This document shows positions 16,777 through 24,145 of a stretch of 64,000 nt of DNA, piece by piece. The stretch lies in NCBI RefSeq assembly GCF_014196965.1, contig NZ_JACIEQ010000005.1, positions 124,001 to 188,000 of the forward strand, given 5' to 3'. The notes under the pieces were generated by a model. The model was given only the letters and a program-made list of their open reading frames with translations, was not told the DNA's origin and made no database searches. The translations under genes and the position numbers were made by a program. Position 1 is the stretch's first letter. Every line of letters begins with the position of its first letter. Origin of the DNA: Actibacterium naphthalenivorans. GTDB taxonomy: Bacteria > Pseudomonadota > Alphaproteobacteria > Rhodobacterales > Rhodobacteraceae.

Positions 16777-17211
16777 TCAGCGCAAGAGCAGCGCTTGTTC
16801 CAAAGGGGTGTTTTCGGCGACGAGATCGGCAAGGCTGACCTTGTCGAGCGAGCTGTAGAACGCCGTCAGCGCATCCGACAACACGCCCCGCAAACGGCAG
16901 CAATCGATCAGCGGGCAGGTGTTGGTGTCATTGGCGAAGCATTCGGCAAAGGGCACACCGGCCTCCAGCTTGCGAAACACCGTGCCGACGAAAACCTGAT
17001 CCGCCGGCTGTTCCAGCGTCACCCCGCCGTGGCGGCCGCGCGTGGTCTTGACCAGCCCGAACCGGCTGAGCGAATTGATCACCTGCGCCATATGGTTCTC
17101 TGACGTGTTGCACGCCTGGGCGATATCGGATTTGCGCACGACGCGCCCGGCATTCACTGCGCAGTACATCAGCGCGCGCATGGCGATATTTGTGCGGGTC
17201 GTCAATCGCAT
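16777..17211 (-). CDS. nsrR: Rrf2-family regulator, NsrR-like
   Basis: A 144-residue winged-helix repressor: MRLTTRTNIAMRALMYCAVN, recognition region IAQACNTSENHMAQVINSLS and wing LVKTTRGRHGGVTLEQP. Three cysteines C91-x7-C99-x4-C104 (with C105) can hold an Fe-S cluster as in NsrR, so NO or redox sensing is likely by family knowledge. It is divergent from the flavoprotein operon at 17493, and the 281-bp gap contains a perfect 19-bp palindrome and two FNR-type sites. Whether it is a true NsrR or another Rrf2 member cannot be settled. Confidence 0.8.
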   Translation of the reverse strand: MRLTTRTNIAMRALMYCAVNAGRVVRKSDIAQACNTSENHMAQVINSLSRFGLVKTTRGRHGGVTLEQPADQVFVGTVFRKLEAGVPFAECFANDTNTCPLIDCCRLRGVLSDALTAFYSSLDKVSLADLVAENTPLEQALLLR

Positions 17212-17282
17212 GGGAACCGGCCTTTCGAGGCTGTTTGCGGCAAATGGTCCATTGTGGATATAACATTTGCCATGCCGAAAAC

Positions 17283-17296
17283 TTGATCGAGATCAG
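17283..17296. promoter_or_regulatory. FNR/CRP-type box near the Rrf2 gene
   Basis: TTGATCGAGATCAG matches TTGAT-N4-ATCAA at nine of ten positions. It lies 72 bp upstream of the Rrf2 start and could act on either divergent promoter. Confidence 0.5.
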
Positions 17297-17354
17297 ACAT
17301 GCCAAGTGTAGCGGCAAAAATCCGGATCAGGGCGTCAACCTCGGCGCTTCACTG

Positions 17355-17373
17355 ATATGAACGATGTTCATAT
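17355..17373. promoter_or_regulatory. Perfect 19-bp palindrome, operator candidate
   Basis: ATATGAACGATGTTCATAT has 8-bp arms and a 3-bp centre, 119 bp upstream of the flavoprotein start codon. The natural candidate ligand is the adjacent Rrf2 protein, although ATGAAC/GTTCAT arms also recall ArsR-family operators. Confidence 0.5.
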
Positions 17374-17423
17374 GTCGATTGCCCCCTCCCCGCCTCCTCA
17401 TCGGCGCAGAGCAACACGCGGGT

Positions 17424-17439
17424 TTTGACTTGGGTCAAA
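17424..17439. promoter_or_regulatory. FNR/Dnr-type palindromic box upstream of the flavoprotein operon
   Basis: TTTGACTTGGGTCAAA is a perfect 6-4-6 palindrome of the TTGAC-N4-GTCAA kind bound by FNR/Dnr/NnrR-type regulators. It ends 53 bp before the start codon, a position compatible with activation. Confidence 0.55.
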
Positions 17440-17492
17440 GCAGCCGTCCGAAAAACGTGCAGGAAAGACTAAACTTTTTCAGGAGGAGTCGC

Positions 17493-18809
17493 ATGTCCCA
17501 TCTCACGCAAATTCCAGCCTCTCGCAGGGCCTTTCTGGGGCTGGCTGCGGGGGGCCTCGCGCTGGCGGCGGCCGGCGCACCCGCGCAGGCGGCAAAGGTC
17601 AGGACATCGGCAAGGATCGTGATCCTGGGCGCGGGCGCCGCCGGCACCGCGCTGGCGAACCGGTTGGTGGAACGGCTGGAGGGGGCCAGCATCACCCTGA
17701 TCGACGGGCGCAAGCAGCACCTCTATCAGCCGGGCTTCACCCTGATCGCCGCCGGGCTGAAACCCGCCGATTACTCGGTGTCGGAGACGGGCGGCTGGCT
17801 TCCGAAAGGCGCAAGCTGGATCGAGGAACCGGCAGCGGAGATCGACCCCGAGGCCAAGATCGTGACCACCGCGTCGGGTCAGAAAGTGGCCTATGACTAT
17901 CTGATCGTCGCCACCGGGCTGACACTGGATTATGATCAGATCGAGGGCATGTCGCTGGATCTGGTCGGCCGCGAGGGCATCGGCTCTGTCTATGCCGGGC
18001 CGGATTACGCCGCCAAGACCTGGGCCTTGATGGACAGGTTCACCGACGAGGGCGGCATCGGCCTGTTCACCCGCCCGGCGACGGAAATGAAATGCGCCGG
18101 TGCGCCGTTGAAATACACCTTCCTGACCGACGATTACGCCCGCAGAAAGGGCACACGCGGCAAGGTCGAAATCAACTATGCGGCGCATGGCGGCAGCCTG
18201 TTCTCGGTTCCGATCGTGAATGAAAAGGTGCGGATGCTCTATGAGGATCGCGGCTTCAACACCGTTTACAACCACGTGATGAAGGCTATCGACCCCGGCA
18301 AGAAGATCGCCACCTTCGCCACGCCCGAGGGCGATGTGGAAATGCCCTATGATTTCACCAACGTGATCCCGCCGATGCGCGCGCCCGACGTGGTGATCAA
18401 CTCCCCCCTGCCCTGGGCCGACAGATGGGTCGGCCAGGGCTGGGTCGAGGTGGACCAGTACAAGCTGCGCCACCGCCGCTATCCCGAGGTGTTCGCGGTG
18501 GGCGACATCGCCGGGGTGCCGAAGGGCAAGACGGCGGCCTCGGTCAAGTGGCAGGTGCCCGTGGTCGAGGAACAGCTTGTGGCCCAGATCGAAGGAAAGG
18601 ACAGCGACGAGCTTTATAACGGCTACACCTCCTGCCCCCTGATCACCCGTATCGGCCGGGCGATGCTGGTGGAGTTCGACTACAACAACAACCTGACCCC
18701 CTCTTTCCCCGGCGTGATCGCACCGCTGGAAGAGCTGTGGATTTCCTGGCTGATGAAAGAGGTGGCGCTGAAGGCCACCTATAACGCCATGCTGCGCGGC
18801 AAGGCCTGA
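17493..18809 (+). CDS. Tat-exported FAD oxidoreductase, sulfide:quinone oxidoreductase/flavocytochrome c-like
   Basis: The 438-residue protein begins with a twin-arginine signal (ASRRAFLGLAAGGLALAAAG, residues 9-28), then an FAD-binding Rossmann motif (RIVILGAGAAGTALANRLV, 41-58), YDYLIVATGL (134-142) and AVGDIAGVPKGKTAA (335-349). Cys201 (KCAGAPLKYTF) and Cys381 (YTSCPLITRIG) match the two catalytic cysteines of SQR/FccB proteins, so periplasmic oxidation of sulfide or a similar sulfur compound is the best guess. GGAGGAG precedes the ATG. It is followed at 15 bp by a small membrane protein and then a SLAC1-like channel. FNR-type boxes upstream suggest low-oxygen or NO control. Confidence 0.85.
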   Translation: MSHLTQIPASRRAFLGLAAGGLALAAAGAPAQAAKVRTSARIVILGAGAAGTALANRLVERLEGASITLIDGRKQHLYQPGFTLIAAGLKPADYSVSETGGWLPKGASWIEEPAAEIDPEAKIVTTASGQKVAYDYLIVATGLTLDYDQIEGMSLDLVGREGIGSVYAGPDYAAKTWALMDRFTDEGGIGLFTRPATEMKCAGAPLKYTFLTDDYARRKGTRGKVEINYAAHGGSLFSVPIVNEKVRMLYEDRGFNTVYNHVMKAIDPGKKIATFATPEGDVEMPYDFTNVIPPMRAPDVVINSPLPWADRWVGQGWVEVDQYKLRHRRYPEVFAVGDIAGVPKGKTAASVKWQVPVVEEQLVAQIEGKDSDELYNGYTSCPLITRIGRAMLVEFDYNNNLTPSFPGVIAPLEELWISWLMKEVALKATYNAMLRGKA

Positions 18810-18824
18810 GAGGAGGGCGAGGAT

Positions 18825-19190
18825 ATGAAAGACCTGACGTTTCAAACCCTGATCGCGGTGTTCGAAGAGATCTTCGGCTTCTGGCTGTTCTGGGGCATGG
18901 TCGCCGCCGCCGTGATCGTCACGCTGGCCTATATCTACGTGCTTGTCCGCGACCGGTCACTGTCGATGCGCAAATTCTTCCTTGCACAGCTGTCGATGCC
19001 CTTTGGTGCCGTCGCGGCCGTGTGGTTCGTGATGGTCATGACCCATTCCCATGTCAGCGACATCGGCGGGCCGGTCGATGTGATCGTGTTCCTCGGCGTT
19101 GCCGTTCTGGGTGCGATCGGCTGCGCGATCCTCGTCTATACCCTGCAATCGCTGATGCGCGGCAAGGGTGATACAAGCTCTGATCTCTAG
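18825..19190 (+). CDS. Small three-helix membrane protein (DUF5368-like)
   Basis: A 121-residue protein with hydrophobic segments at about 17-41 (FGFWLFWGMVAAAVIVTLAY), 56-72 (LSMPFGAVAAVWFVMVM) and 83-107 (VDVIVFLGVAVLGAIGCAIL), joined by short charged loops. The DUF5368 label is from memory. It lies between the SQR-like flavoprotein and the SLAC1-like channel with gaps of 15 and 9 bp and strong ribosome sites, so it belongs to the same unit. It could anchor or deliver quinone to the exported flavoprotein, but that is speculative. Confidence 0.75.
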   Translation: MKDLTFQTLIAVFEEIFGFWLFWGMVAAAVIVTLAYIYVLVRDRSLSMRKFFLAQLSMPFGAVAAVWFVMVMTHSHVSDIGGPVDVIVFLGVAVLGAIGCAILVYTLQSLMRGKGDTSSDL

Positions 19191-19199
19191 GAGGCTCTC

Positions 19200-20180
19200 A
19201 TGAGCAGTTCAGACATTCCCGGCAGCGCGGCGCACAACCGGCTGGAAGAATACCCCATCACCTTCTTCGCGATGGTGATGGGGATGCTGGGGCTGACGCT
19301 GGCCCTGCACGGCGCCGAACGTGCGTTCGGCTGGGGCAGCGGGATGTCGGATGTGGCGCGGGGGCTCTCGATCGTGCTGTTCGTCGCGGTGGCAACGGGC
19401 TACGGGCTGAAGACGCTGCGCTATCCGGGCCATGTGGCGGCGGAATGGAAACACCCGGTGCGGCTGGCGTTCTTCCCCACCGTCTCGATCTCGCTCCTGC
19501 TGCTCGCGATCGCCACCCTGGCGGACTGGCCCGCCCTCGCCCGTGCCCTGTGGATCGCGGGCGCGGCGCTTCAGGGCGTGCTGACCCTCGCGGTGATTTC
19601 CGGCTGGATCGGCACCCGCAGCTTTCAGCACGGGCACCTGTCGCCCGCGTGGTTCATCCCGGCGGTGGGCAATGTGATTGTGCCGGTCGCAGGAATGCCG
19701 CTGGGCTATGTCGAGCTGAGCTGGCTGTTCTTTTCGGCCGGCATGATCTTCTGGGTGATCCTGCTGACGCTGGTGTTCAACCGGCTGACCTTTCACGACC
19801 CGCTGCCGGGCCGGCTGCAGCCGACGCTCGTGATCCTGATCGCACCGCCCTCGGTGGCGTTCGTGGCCTGGGTCCGGATGACGGGCGGCGTGGATCCCTT
19901 CGCCCATGTCCTGCTCAGCCTCGGCTATGTCTTCGCGGCGCTGGTGGCAACACAGCTGCCGCGCATCCTGCGGCTGCCCTTCGCGCTGTCGTTCTGGGCG
20001 CTGTCCTTCCCGCTGGCGGCGCTGTCGATCGCCAGCTTCCTCTATGCGCAAGAGGCCGGATCGGCGGCGCACAGGGCCATCGGCGCCGGGCTTCTGGCGC
20101 TGCTCTGCGTGGTGATCGCAGCGTTGCTGGGGCGCACGGCGCTGGCGATTTCGCGTGGCGAGATCTGCCAGCCGGAATGA
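19200..20180 (+). CDS. SLAC1/TehA-family anion channel or exporter
   Basis: This 326-residue polytopic protein has about ten hydrophobic helices and SLAC1-type features (EYPITFFAMVMGMLGLTLAL near the N-terminus, SPAWFIPAVGNVIVPVAG, YVELSWLFFSAGMIFWVILL and LILIAPPSVAFVAWVRMTG). The family includes TehA, sulfite exporters and plant SLAC1. Being the third gene of the SQR-like operon it may export an anionic product such as sulfite, though this is inference. The gene is convergent with znuB, separated by only four bases, and no terminator was seen between them. Confidence 0.85.
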   Translation: MSSSDIPGSAAHNRLEEYPITFFAMVMGMLGLTLALHGAERAFGWGSGMSDVARGLSIVLFVAVATGYGLKTLRYPGHVAAEWKHPVRLAFFPTVSISLLLLAIATLADWPALARALWIAGAALQGVLTLAVISGWIGTRSFQHGHLSPAWFIPAVGNVIVPVAGMPLGYVELSWLFFSAGMIFWVILLTLVFNRLTFHDPLPGRLQPTLVILIAPPSVAFVAWVRMTGGVDPFAHVLLSLGYVFAALVATQLPRILRLPFALSFWALSFPLAALSIASFLYAQEAGSAAHRAIGAGLLALLCVVIAALLGRTALAISRGEICQPE

Positions 20181-20184
20181 TGGT

Positions 20185-20970
20185 TCAGCTTCGGCGGGGA
20201 AGCACCAGCATCCCCGCGAAGATCAGCGCCGAAACGGCAACGATGCTGGGCCCCGCCGGCGTGTCATAGGAGAGTGACGCCCAAAGCCCGCCCAGCGCCG
20301 ACACCGCCCCGACGACGACGGCCAGCACCGCCATGCCCTCGGGCGTGCGCGACGGGCCGCGCGCGGCGGCCGCGGGGATGATCAGCATCGCCACGATCAA
20401 AAGCGCCCCCACCACCTTGATCGCCACCGCGACCACAAGCGCCAGCGCCAGCGTCAGCACCATACGCTCGCGCCCCGTGTCGATGCCGCTGGCATGGGCC
20501 AGCTCCTCGTTCAGCGTAGAGGTCAGCAGCGCCGACCAGCGCCACGCCAGCAGCGCCAGCACCGCCAGCGCCCCGCCCCAGATGAACCCGAGATCACTGC
20601 GGCTGACGGCCAGAATGTCGCCGAACAGATAGGCGGTCAGATCGACCCGCACCCCCTGCAGGAACGACACCCCCACCAGCCCGAAGGCCAGCGCCGCATG
20701 GGCCAGCACGCCCAGCGTGGTATCCATCGCCAGCCCGCGCCCCGCCAGCGCGCTGACGGTCAGCGCCATCAGCAGCGCAACAACAAGCGTGCCGACAAAG
20801 ATATTGACCGAAAACGCCAGCGCCAGCGCCACGCCAAGGATCGCGGCATGTGATGTCGCCTCGCCGAAATAGGCCATGCGCCGCCAGACCACGAAACATC
20901 CCAGCGGCCCTGCGGCCAGCGCCACGCCAAGCCCGGCCAGCGCGGCCCGCGTCAGAAAATCATCCAGCAT
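20185..20970 (-). CDS. znuB: Zinc ABC transporter permease ZnuB
   Basis: A 261-residue inner-membrane permease of the metal-type ABC-3 family (MLDDFLTRAALAGLGVALAA ...). Characteristic stretches are GPLGCFVVWRRMAYFGEATS, ATSHAAILGVALAL, VKVVGALLIVAMLIIPAA-like AIKVVGALLIVAMLIIPAAA and a C-terminal hydrophobic end. The ATG at 20968-20970 overlaps the end of znuC by 11 bases. It forms an importer with ZnuC and the periplasmic ZnuA. Confidence 0.92.
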   Translation of the reverse strand: MLDDFLTRAALAGLGVALAAGPLGCFVVWRRMAYFGEATSHAAILGVALALAFSVNIFVGTLVVALLMALTVSALAGRGLAMDTTLGVLAHAALAFGLVGVSFLQGVRVDLTAYLFGDILAVSRSDLGFIWGGALAVLALLAWRWSALLTSTLNEELAHASGIDTGRERMVLTLALALVVAVAIKVVGALLIVAMLIIPAAAARGPSRTPEGMAVLAVVVGAVSALGGLWASLSYDTPAGPSIVAVSALIFAGMLVLPRRS

Positions 20971-21721
20971 GGCCCTGCCCCGCGTGATCTTCGCCGTGAT
21001 CATGATCGCAATTGTCATGCGCGTGATCATGCGCGTGCTGATACAGCGCAAAGGCGCCGCCGGTGCCAAGCCCGAACAGCGCCCGGTATTCCGGCGCGTT
21101 CGACACAACGGTGGGCGTGCCCTGGCAGCAGACATGGCCGTTCAGACAGATCACCCGGTCGGACGCGCTCATCACCACATGCAGGTCATGCGATACCATC
21201 AGGATCGCACAGCCGGTTTCCTGCCGCACCTCTTCGATCAGGCGATAGAACGCGGCGGTGCCGGGCTGGTCCAGCCCCTGTGTGGGTTCGTCCATGATCA
21301 GGATCTGCGGATGCGCCAGAAGCGCCCGCGCCAGAAGCACGCGCTGGAACTGCCCGCCCGACAGCGCGTCCATCTGCTGTTCCTCGACACCGGGCACCCC
21401 GACCCGCTCCAGCGCGCCGGCCACATCCCGTGGCGCGCGGCGCACCGGCAGCGACAGGAACCTGCGCACGGTCAGCGGCATCCGGCCATCCAGCGTCAGG
21501 CGCTGGGGCATATAGCCGATGGTCAGACCGGGCAGCCGCCGCACATGCCCGGCCGATGGCGGGCGCACCCCCAGAAGCGCGCGCAGCAGCGTCGACTTCC
21601 CCGATCCGTTGGGGCCGACCACGGTAACGATCTCGCCCGGTTCGATGGTGAAATCCACGTCGCGCAGAACGGTGTCACCGCCGAAGCGGACGCTCATGTT
21701 TTCGGCGGTGATCAGGCTCAT
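20960..21721 (-). CDS. znuC: Zinc ABC transporter ATP-binding protein ZnuC
   Basis: A 253-residue ATPase: Walker A VVGPNGSGKSTLLRALLG (about 34-51), signature ALSGGQFQRVLLARALL, Walker B ILIMDEPTQGLD and switch His MVSHDLHVVM. The C-terminal tail is His/Asp-rich (HAHDHAHDNCDHDHGEDHAG), as in many ZnuC proteins, and may bind zinc. The start at 21719-21721 has GGAGG upstream and overlaps the zur stop by four bases, so zur-znuC-znuB is one translationally coupled operon. Confidence 0.94.
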   Translation of the reverse strand: MSLITAENMSVRFGGDTVLRDVDFTIEPGEIVTVVGPNGSGKSTLLRALLGVRPPSAGHVRRLPGLTIGYMPQRLTLDGRMPLTVRRFLSLPVRRAPRDVAGALERVGVPGVEEQQMDALSGGQFQRVLLARALLAHPQILIMDEPTQGLDQPGTAAFYRLIEEVRQETGCAILMVSHDLHVVMSASDRVICLNGHVCCQGTPTVVSNAPEYRALFGLGTGGAFALYQHAHDHAHDNCDHDHGEDHAGQGHAG

Positions 21722-22206
21722 GCGCCCTCCTGGCAGGCGGGGCACAGGCCCGCCGCTTCGATGTTCAGCCGCTCGATGCGAAAGCCGACGGCCCTGGCCG
21801 CATCGCCCATTGCCGCCGCCACGCCCCCGCCCGGCGCCTCGGCCACCTGATTGCAGCCGGTGCAGATGAAAAAGGCCGGGCTGTGCGCCTCGCCCGGGTG
21901 CATGCAGGCGGCAAAGGCGTTCAGGCGGCGGATGCGATGGGCCAGCCCGTGTTCGACCAGAAACTCCAGCGCGCGATAGGCCACGGGGGGCTGCGTGCCG
22001 AATCCGTCTTCGGCCAGCCGCGCCAGCACGTCATAGGCACCCATGGCCTGGTGGCTTTCCAGCAGGATCTCCAGCGCCCGGCGGCGCACCGGGGTCAGGC
22101 GCAGCCCCTGCGCCCGGACCATATCCTCGGCACGCGCCAGCACGTCGGTGCTGCAGCAACTGTGATCATGCTCGGCAAAGGCAAGCGGTGTTTCGGCTTC
22201 GGTCAT
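21718..22206 (-). CDS. zur: Zinc uptake regulator Zur (Fur family)
   Basis: A 162-residue Fur-family repressor: RLTPVRRRALEILLESHQAM, AYDVLARLAEDGFGTQPPVAYRALEF (winged helix), HRIRRLNAFAACMHPGEAHS and structural zinc cysteines in FFICTGCNQV and GLCPACQE. The N-terminus carries an additional EHDHSCC motif. With zinc bound it would repress znuA and its own operon; a Zur-box candidate lies 16 bp upstream in the shared intergenic region. Confidence 0.92.
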   Translation of the reverse strand: MTEAETPLAFAEHDHSCCSTDVLARAEDMVRAQGLRLTPVRRRALEILLESHQAMGAYDVLARLAEDGFGTQPPVAYRALEFLVEHGLAHRIRRLNAFAACMHPGEAHSPAFFICTGCNQVAEAPGGGVAAAMGDAARAVGFRIERLNIEAAGLCPACQEGA

Positions 22207-22221
22207 GGTTCCGCTCTTGAC

Positions 22222-22243
22222 TTGTTACGATATAACATAACAA
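22222..22243. promoter_or_regulatory. Zur box candidate between zur and znuA
   Basis: TGTTA-CGATA-TAACA (22223-22237) nested in TTGTTA ... TAACAA (22222-22243). The AT-rich palindrome matches the TGTTA/TAACA half-sites known for alphaproteobacterial Zur, and it sits between the divergent start codons. Confidence 0.7.
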
Positions 22244-22281
22244 TAGTATCCACCCGGATGCAACAACCAACAGGTTTCACG

Positions 22282-23247
22282 ATGCGCTTGCCCATTTCCC
22301 TCGTTACAATGCTTTTGTCCACCCCCGCGCTGGCCGACGCGCCCGCCGTGGTAACGGATATCCCGCCCGTGCATTCGCTGGCCGCACAGGTCATGGGCGA
22401 TCTCGGGACGCCGGTGCTGCTGCTGGACAAGGGCAGCGACCCGCACCATTTTCAGCTCAAACCGTCGCAGGCCCGCGCGCTGTCGGACGCCGATCTGGTG
22501 TTCTGGGTCGGGCCCGAACTGACCCCCTGGCTGGAGCGTGCCCTCGACGGGATCGGCCCCAAGGGGAAGGCGGTGGAGCTGATCGAACTCACCGGCCTGA
22601 CCCTGCATCACTTCGGCGAAGAACACGCACATGAGGTAGAGCACGCGGCGGAGGAAGACCACGCCGGCGACGGCGGCGGCGATCACATGGCAAAGGAAGA
22701 GCATGACCATGACCATGACCATGACGGGCTGGACCCGCACGCCTGGCTTGATCCGCACAATGCCCGGCTCTGGGCCACTTACATGGCCGATGCGCTGGCC
22801 CAGGCCGACCCGGAAAACGCCGCCACCTATGCCGCGAACGCGGCCGCGGCGCTGGCGGGGATCGACCGGACAGAGGCAGAGGTGCGCCAAACGCTCGCCC
22901 CGGTTTCCGGCCGGCCGATCGTGGTGTTCCACGATGCCTATACCTATTTCGCCGAAGCCTTTGACGTGACCATCGCCGGCGCGGTGACGGTCGGCGACGC
23001 CGCCAGCCCCGGCGCGGCGCGGCTGCGCGCGATCCGGCAGGAACTGGGCGATGATGGTGCGGTCTGCATCTTCCCCGAGGTGCAGCATGACCCGGCCTAT
23101 ATCGGCGCCGTGATCGAAGGCAGCGGCGTGCGGCTGGGCGGGGCGCTCGATCCGTCGGGCTCGTCATTGCAGCCCGGCCCCGGGCTCTATGCCGATCTCA
23201 TGACCGGCCTTGCCCGCACCATCGCCGATTGCGCGACGCAGGAGTGA
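22282..23247 (+). CDS. znuA: Zinc ABC transporter substrate-binding protein ZnuA
   Basis: This periplasmic zinc-binding protein of 321 residues starts MRLPISLVTMLLSTPALA (signal peptide). Metal ligands are in DIPPVHSLAAQVMG (His near 32), GSDPHHFQLKPSQ and FHDAYTYFAEAF. A His/Asp/Glu-rich loop spans about residues 112-155 (HHFGEEHAHEVEHAAEEDHA and EEHDHDHDHDGLDPHAWLDP), encoded partly by a GACCAT repeat. An in-frame ATG at 22258 could extend the N-terminus by eight residues; 22282 puts the signal peptide at the start. Confidence 0.93.
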   Translation: MRLPISLVTMLLSTPALADAPAVVTDIPPVHSLAAQVMGDLGTPVLLLDKGSDPHHFQLKPSQARALSDADLVFWVGPELTPWLERALDGIGPKGKAVELIELTGLTLHHFGEEHAHEVEHAAEEDHAGDGGGDHMAKEEHDHDHDHDGLDPHAWLDPHNARLWATYMADALAQADPENAATYAANAAAALAGIDRTEAEVRQTLAPVSGRPIVVFHDAYTYFAEAFDVTIAGAVTVGDAASPGAARLRAIRQELGDDGAVCIFPEVQHDPAYIGAVIEGSGVRLGGALDPSGSSLQPGPGLYADLMTGLARTIADCATQE

Positions 23248-23306
23248 CCCCGGTTTCCCGCGCCGCGCCGATACGCTATCCCAAGGCGCGACGCACGGAG
23301 GGTACC

Positions 23307-24131
23307 ATGGCGGAAACTGCAACAGACTGGGTCGCGGCCATCGCCGAGGGCGCCGACCTGCGCCTGATGGCGATGGGCGCGGGCGGCACGGTTCTGGCAA
23401 CCGGCCGGGCCGCGCCGGAGGCCCTGCGCCGCAGCGTGGCAGAGCTGACCGGCGCGCTGCCGCCGGTGGTGGCCTGTGGCCTTGGCCAGGCCGGGCTGCG
23501 CAAGGTGCCGTGCAGGCCGCTTGACGACACGCTTGTGCAACGCCCGGTTCACGGCGTGCAACTTGCCGCCATCCCCGGCCTCGCGCAGGAGAGCCCGGCC
23601 CATGTGATGCAGGGGCCCGAAACCGCGATCGCCGGGTTTCTGGCCCTGAACCCGAAGTTCGACGGCGTTCTCTGCCTGCCCGGCGAAACCACCGTCTGGG
23701 CCCATATCTCCGCCGAAGAGGTGGTAAGCTTCGTCAGCTTCCTCACCGTCCCGCTGGCCCGAACCACCGCCCGGCTGCTGGGTCTTGACGGCGGCTGGGA
23801 TGCGGCGGCGTTTTCGGATGCCCTGTCCGACATGATGGCCAAACCCGAGCGGCTGGCCGAACGGCTCGCCTCGCTCCGGGCCGAAGCGCAGTTGCGCGGG
23901 CCGCCCGAAGGCACCGCGCGGGCCCGGCTCTGGGGTGGCTTTCTGGGCGCGGAGCTGGCCGCCGCGCGGCCCTACTGGCTGGGCCAGCAGGTGGCGGTGA
24001 TCGGAACCGGCGACATCGCGCAGCATTACGCGGCGGCGATCGCGGCACAGGGCCTGCCCCCGGCCGAGGCAGATGGCGCGGCGATGCGCCTGCACGGCCT
24101 GGGCCAGGCGCGGCTGTTGCTGAAACCCTGA
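23307..24131 (+). CDS. 2-dehydro-3-deoxygalactonokinase-like protein, degenerate N-terminus
   Basis: The 274-residue product resembles DgoK kinases (2-keto-3-deoxygalactonate + ATP). GLGQAGLRKVPCRPL, HVMQGPETAIAGFLALNP, GVLCLPGETTVWAHI and FLTVPLARTTARLLG follow the family order. The usual N-terminal phosphate-binding motif (DWGTTNLR-like) is not present: the start reads TDWVAAIAEGADLRLMAMG, and the LPG-H-K-W segment has changed to LPGETTVW. It is shorter than most DgoK proteins. GGAGGG precedes the ATG. There are no galactonate genes nearby; it may be a divergent paralogue with another job or reduced activity. Confidence 0.65.
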   Translation: MAETATDWVAAIAEGADLRLMAMGAGGTVLATGRAAPEALRRSVAELTGALPPVVACGLGQAGLRKVPCRPLDDTLVQRPVHGVQLAAIPGLAQESPAHVMQGPETAIAGFLALNPKFDGVLCLPGETTVWAHISAEEVVSFVSFLTVPLARTTARLLGLDGGWDAAAFSDALSDMMAKPERLAERLASLRAEAQLRGPPEGTARARLWGGFLGAELAAARPYWLGQQVAVIGTGDIAQHYAAAIAAQGLPPAEADGAAMRLHGLGQARLLLKP

Positions 24132-24145
24132 CGCAGCGCCCGGCG

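Noticed and set aside
22703-22728. GACCAT tandem repeat in znuA taken as a regulatory repeat or CRISPR-like unit
   Set aside because: It is in frame and encodes the His-Asp metal-binding loop of ZnuA.
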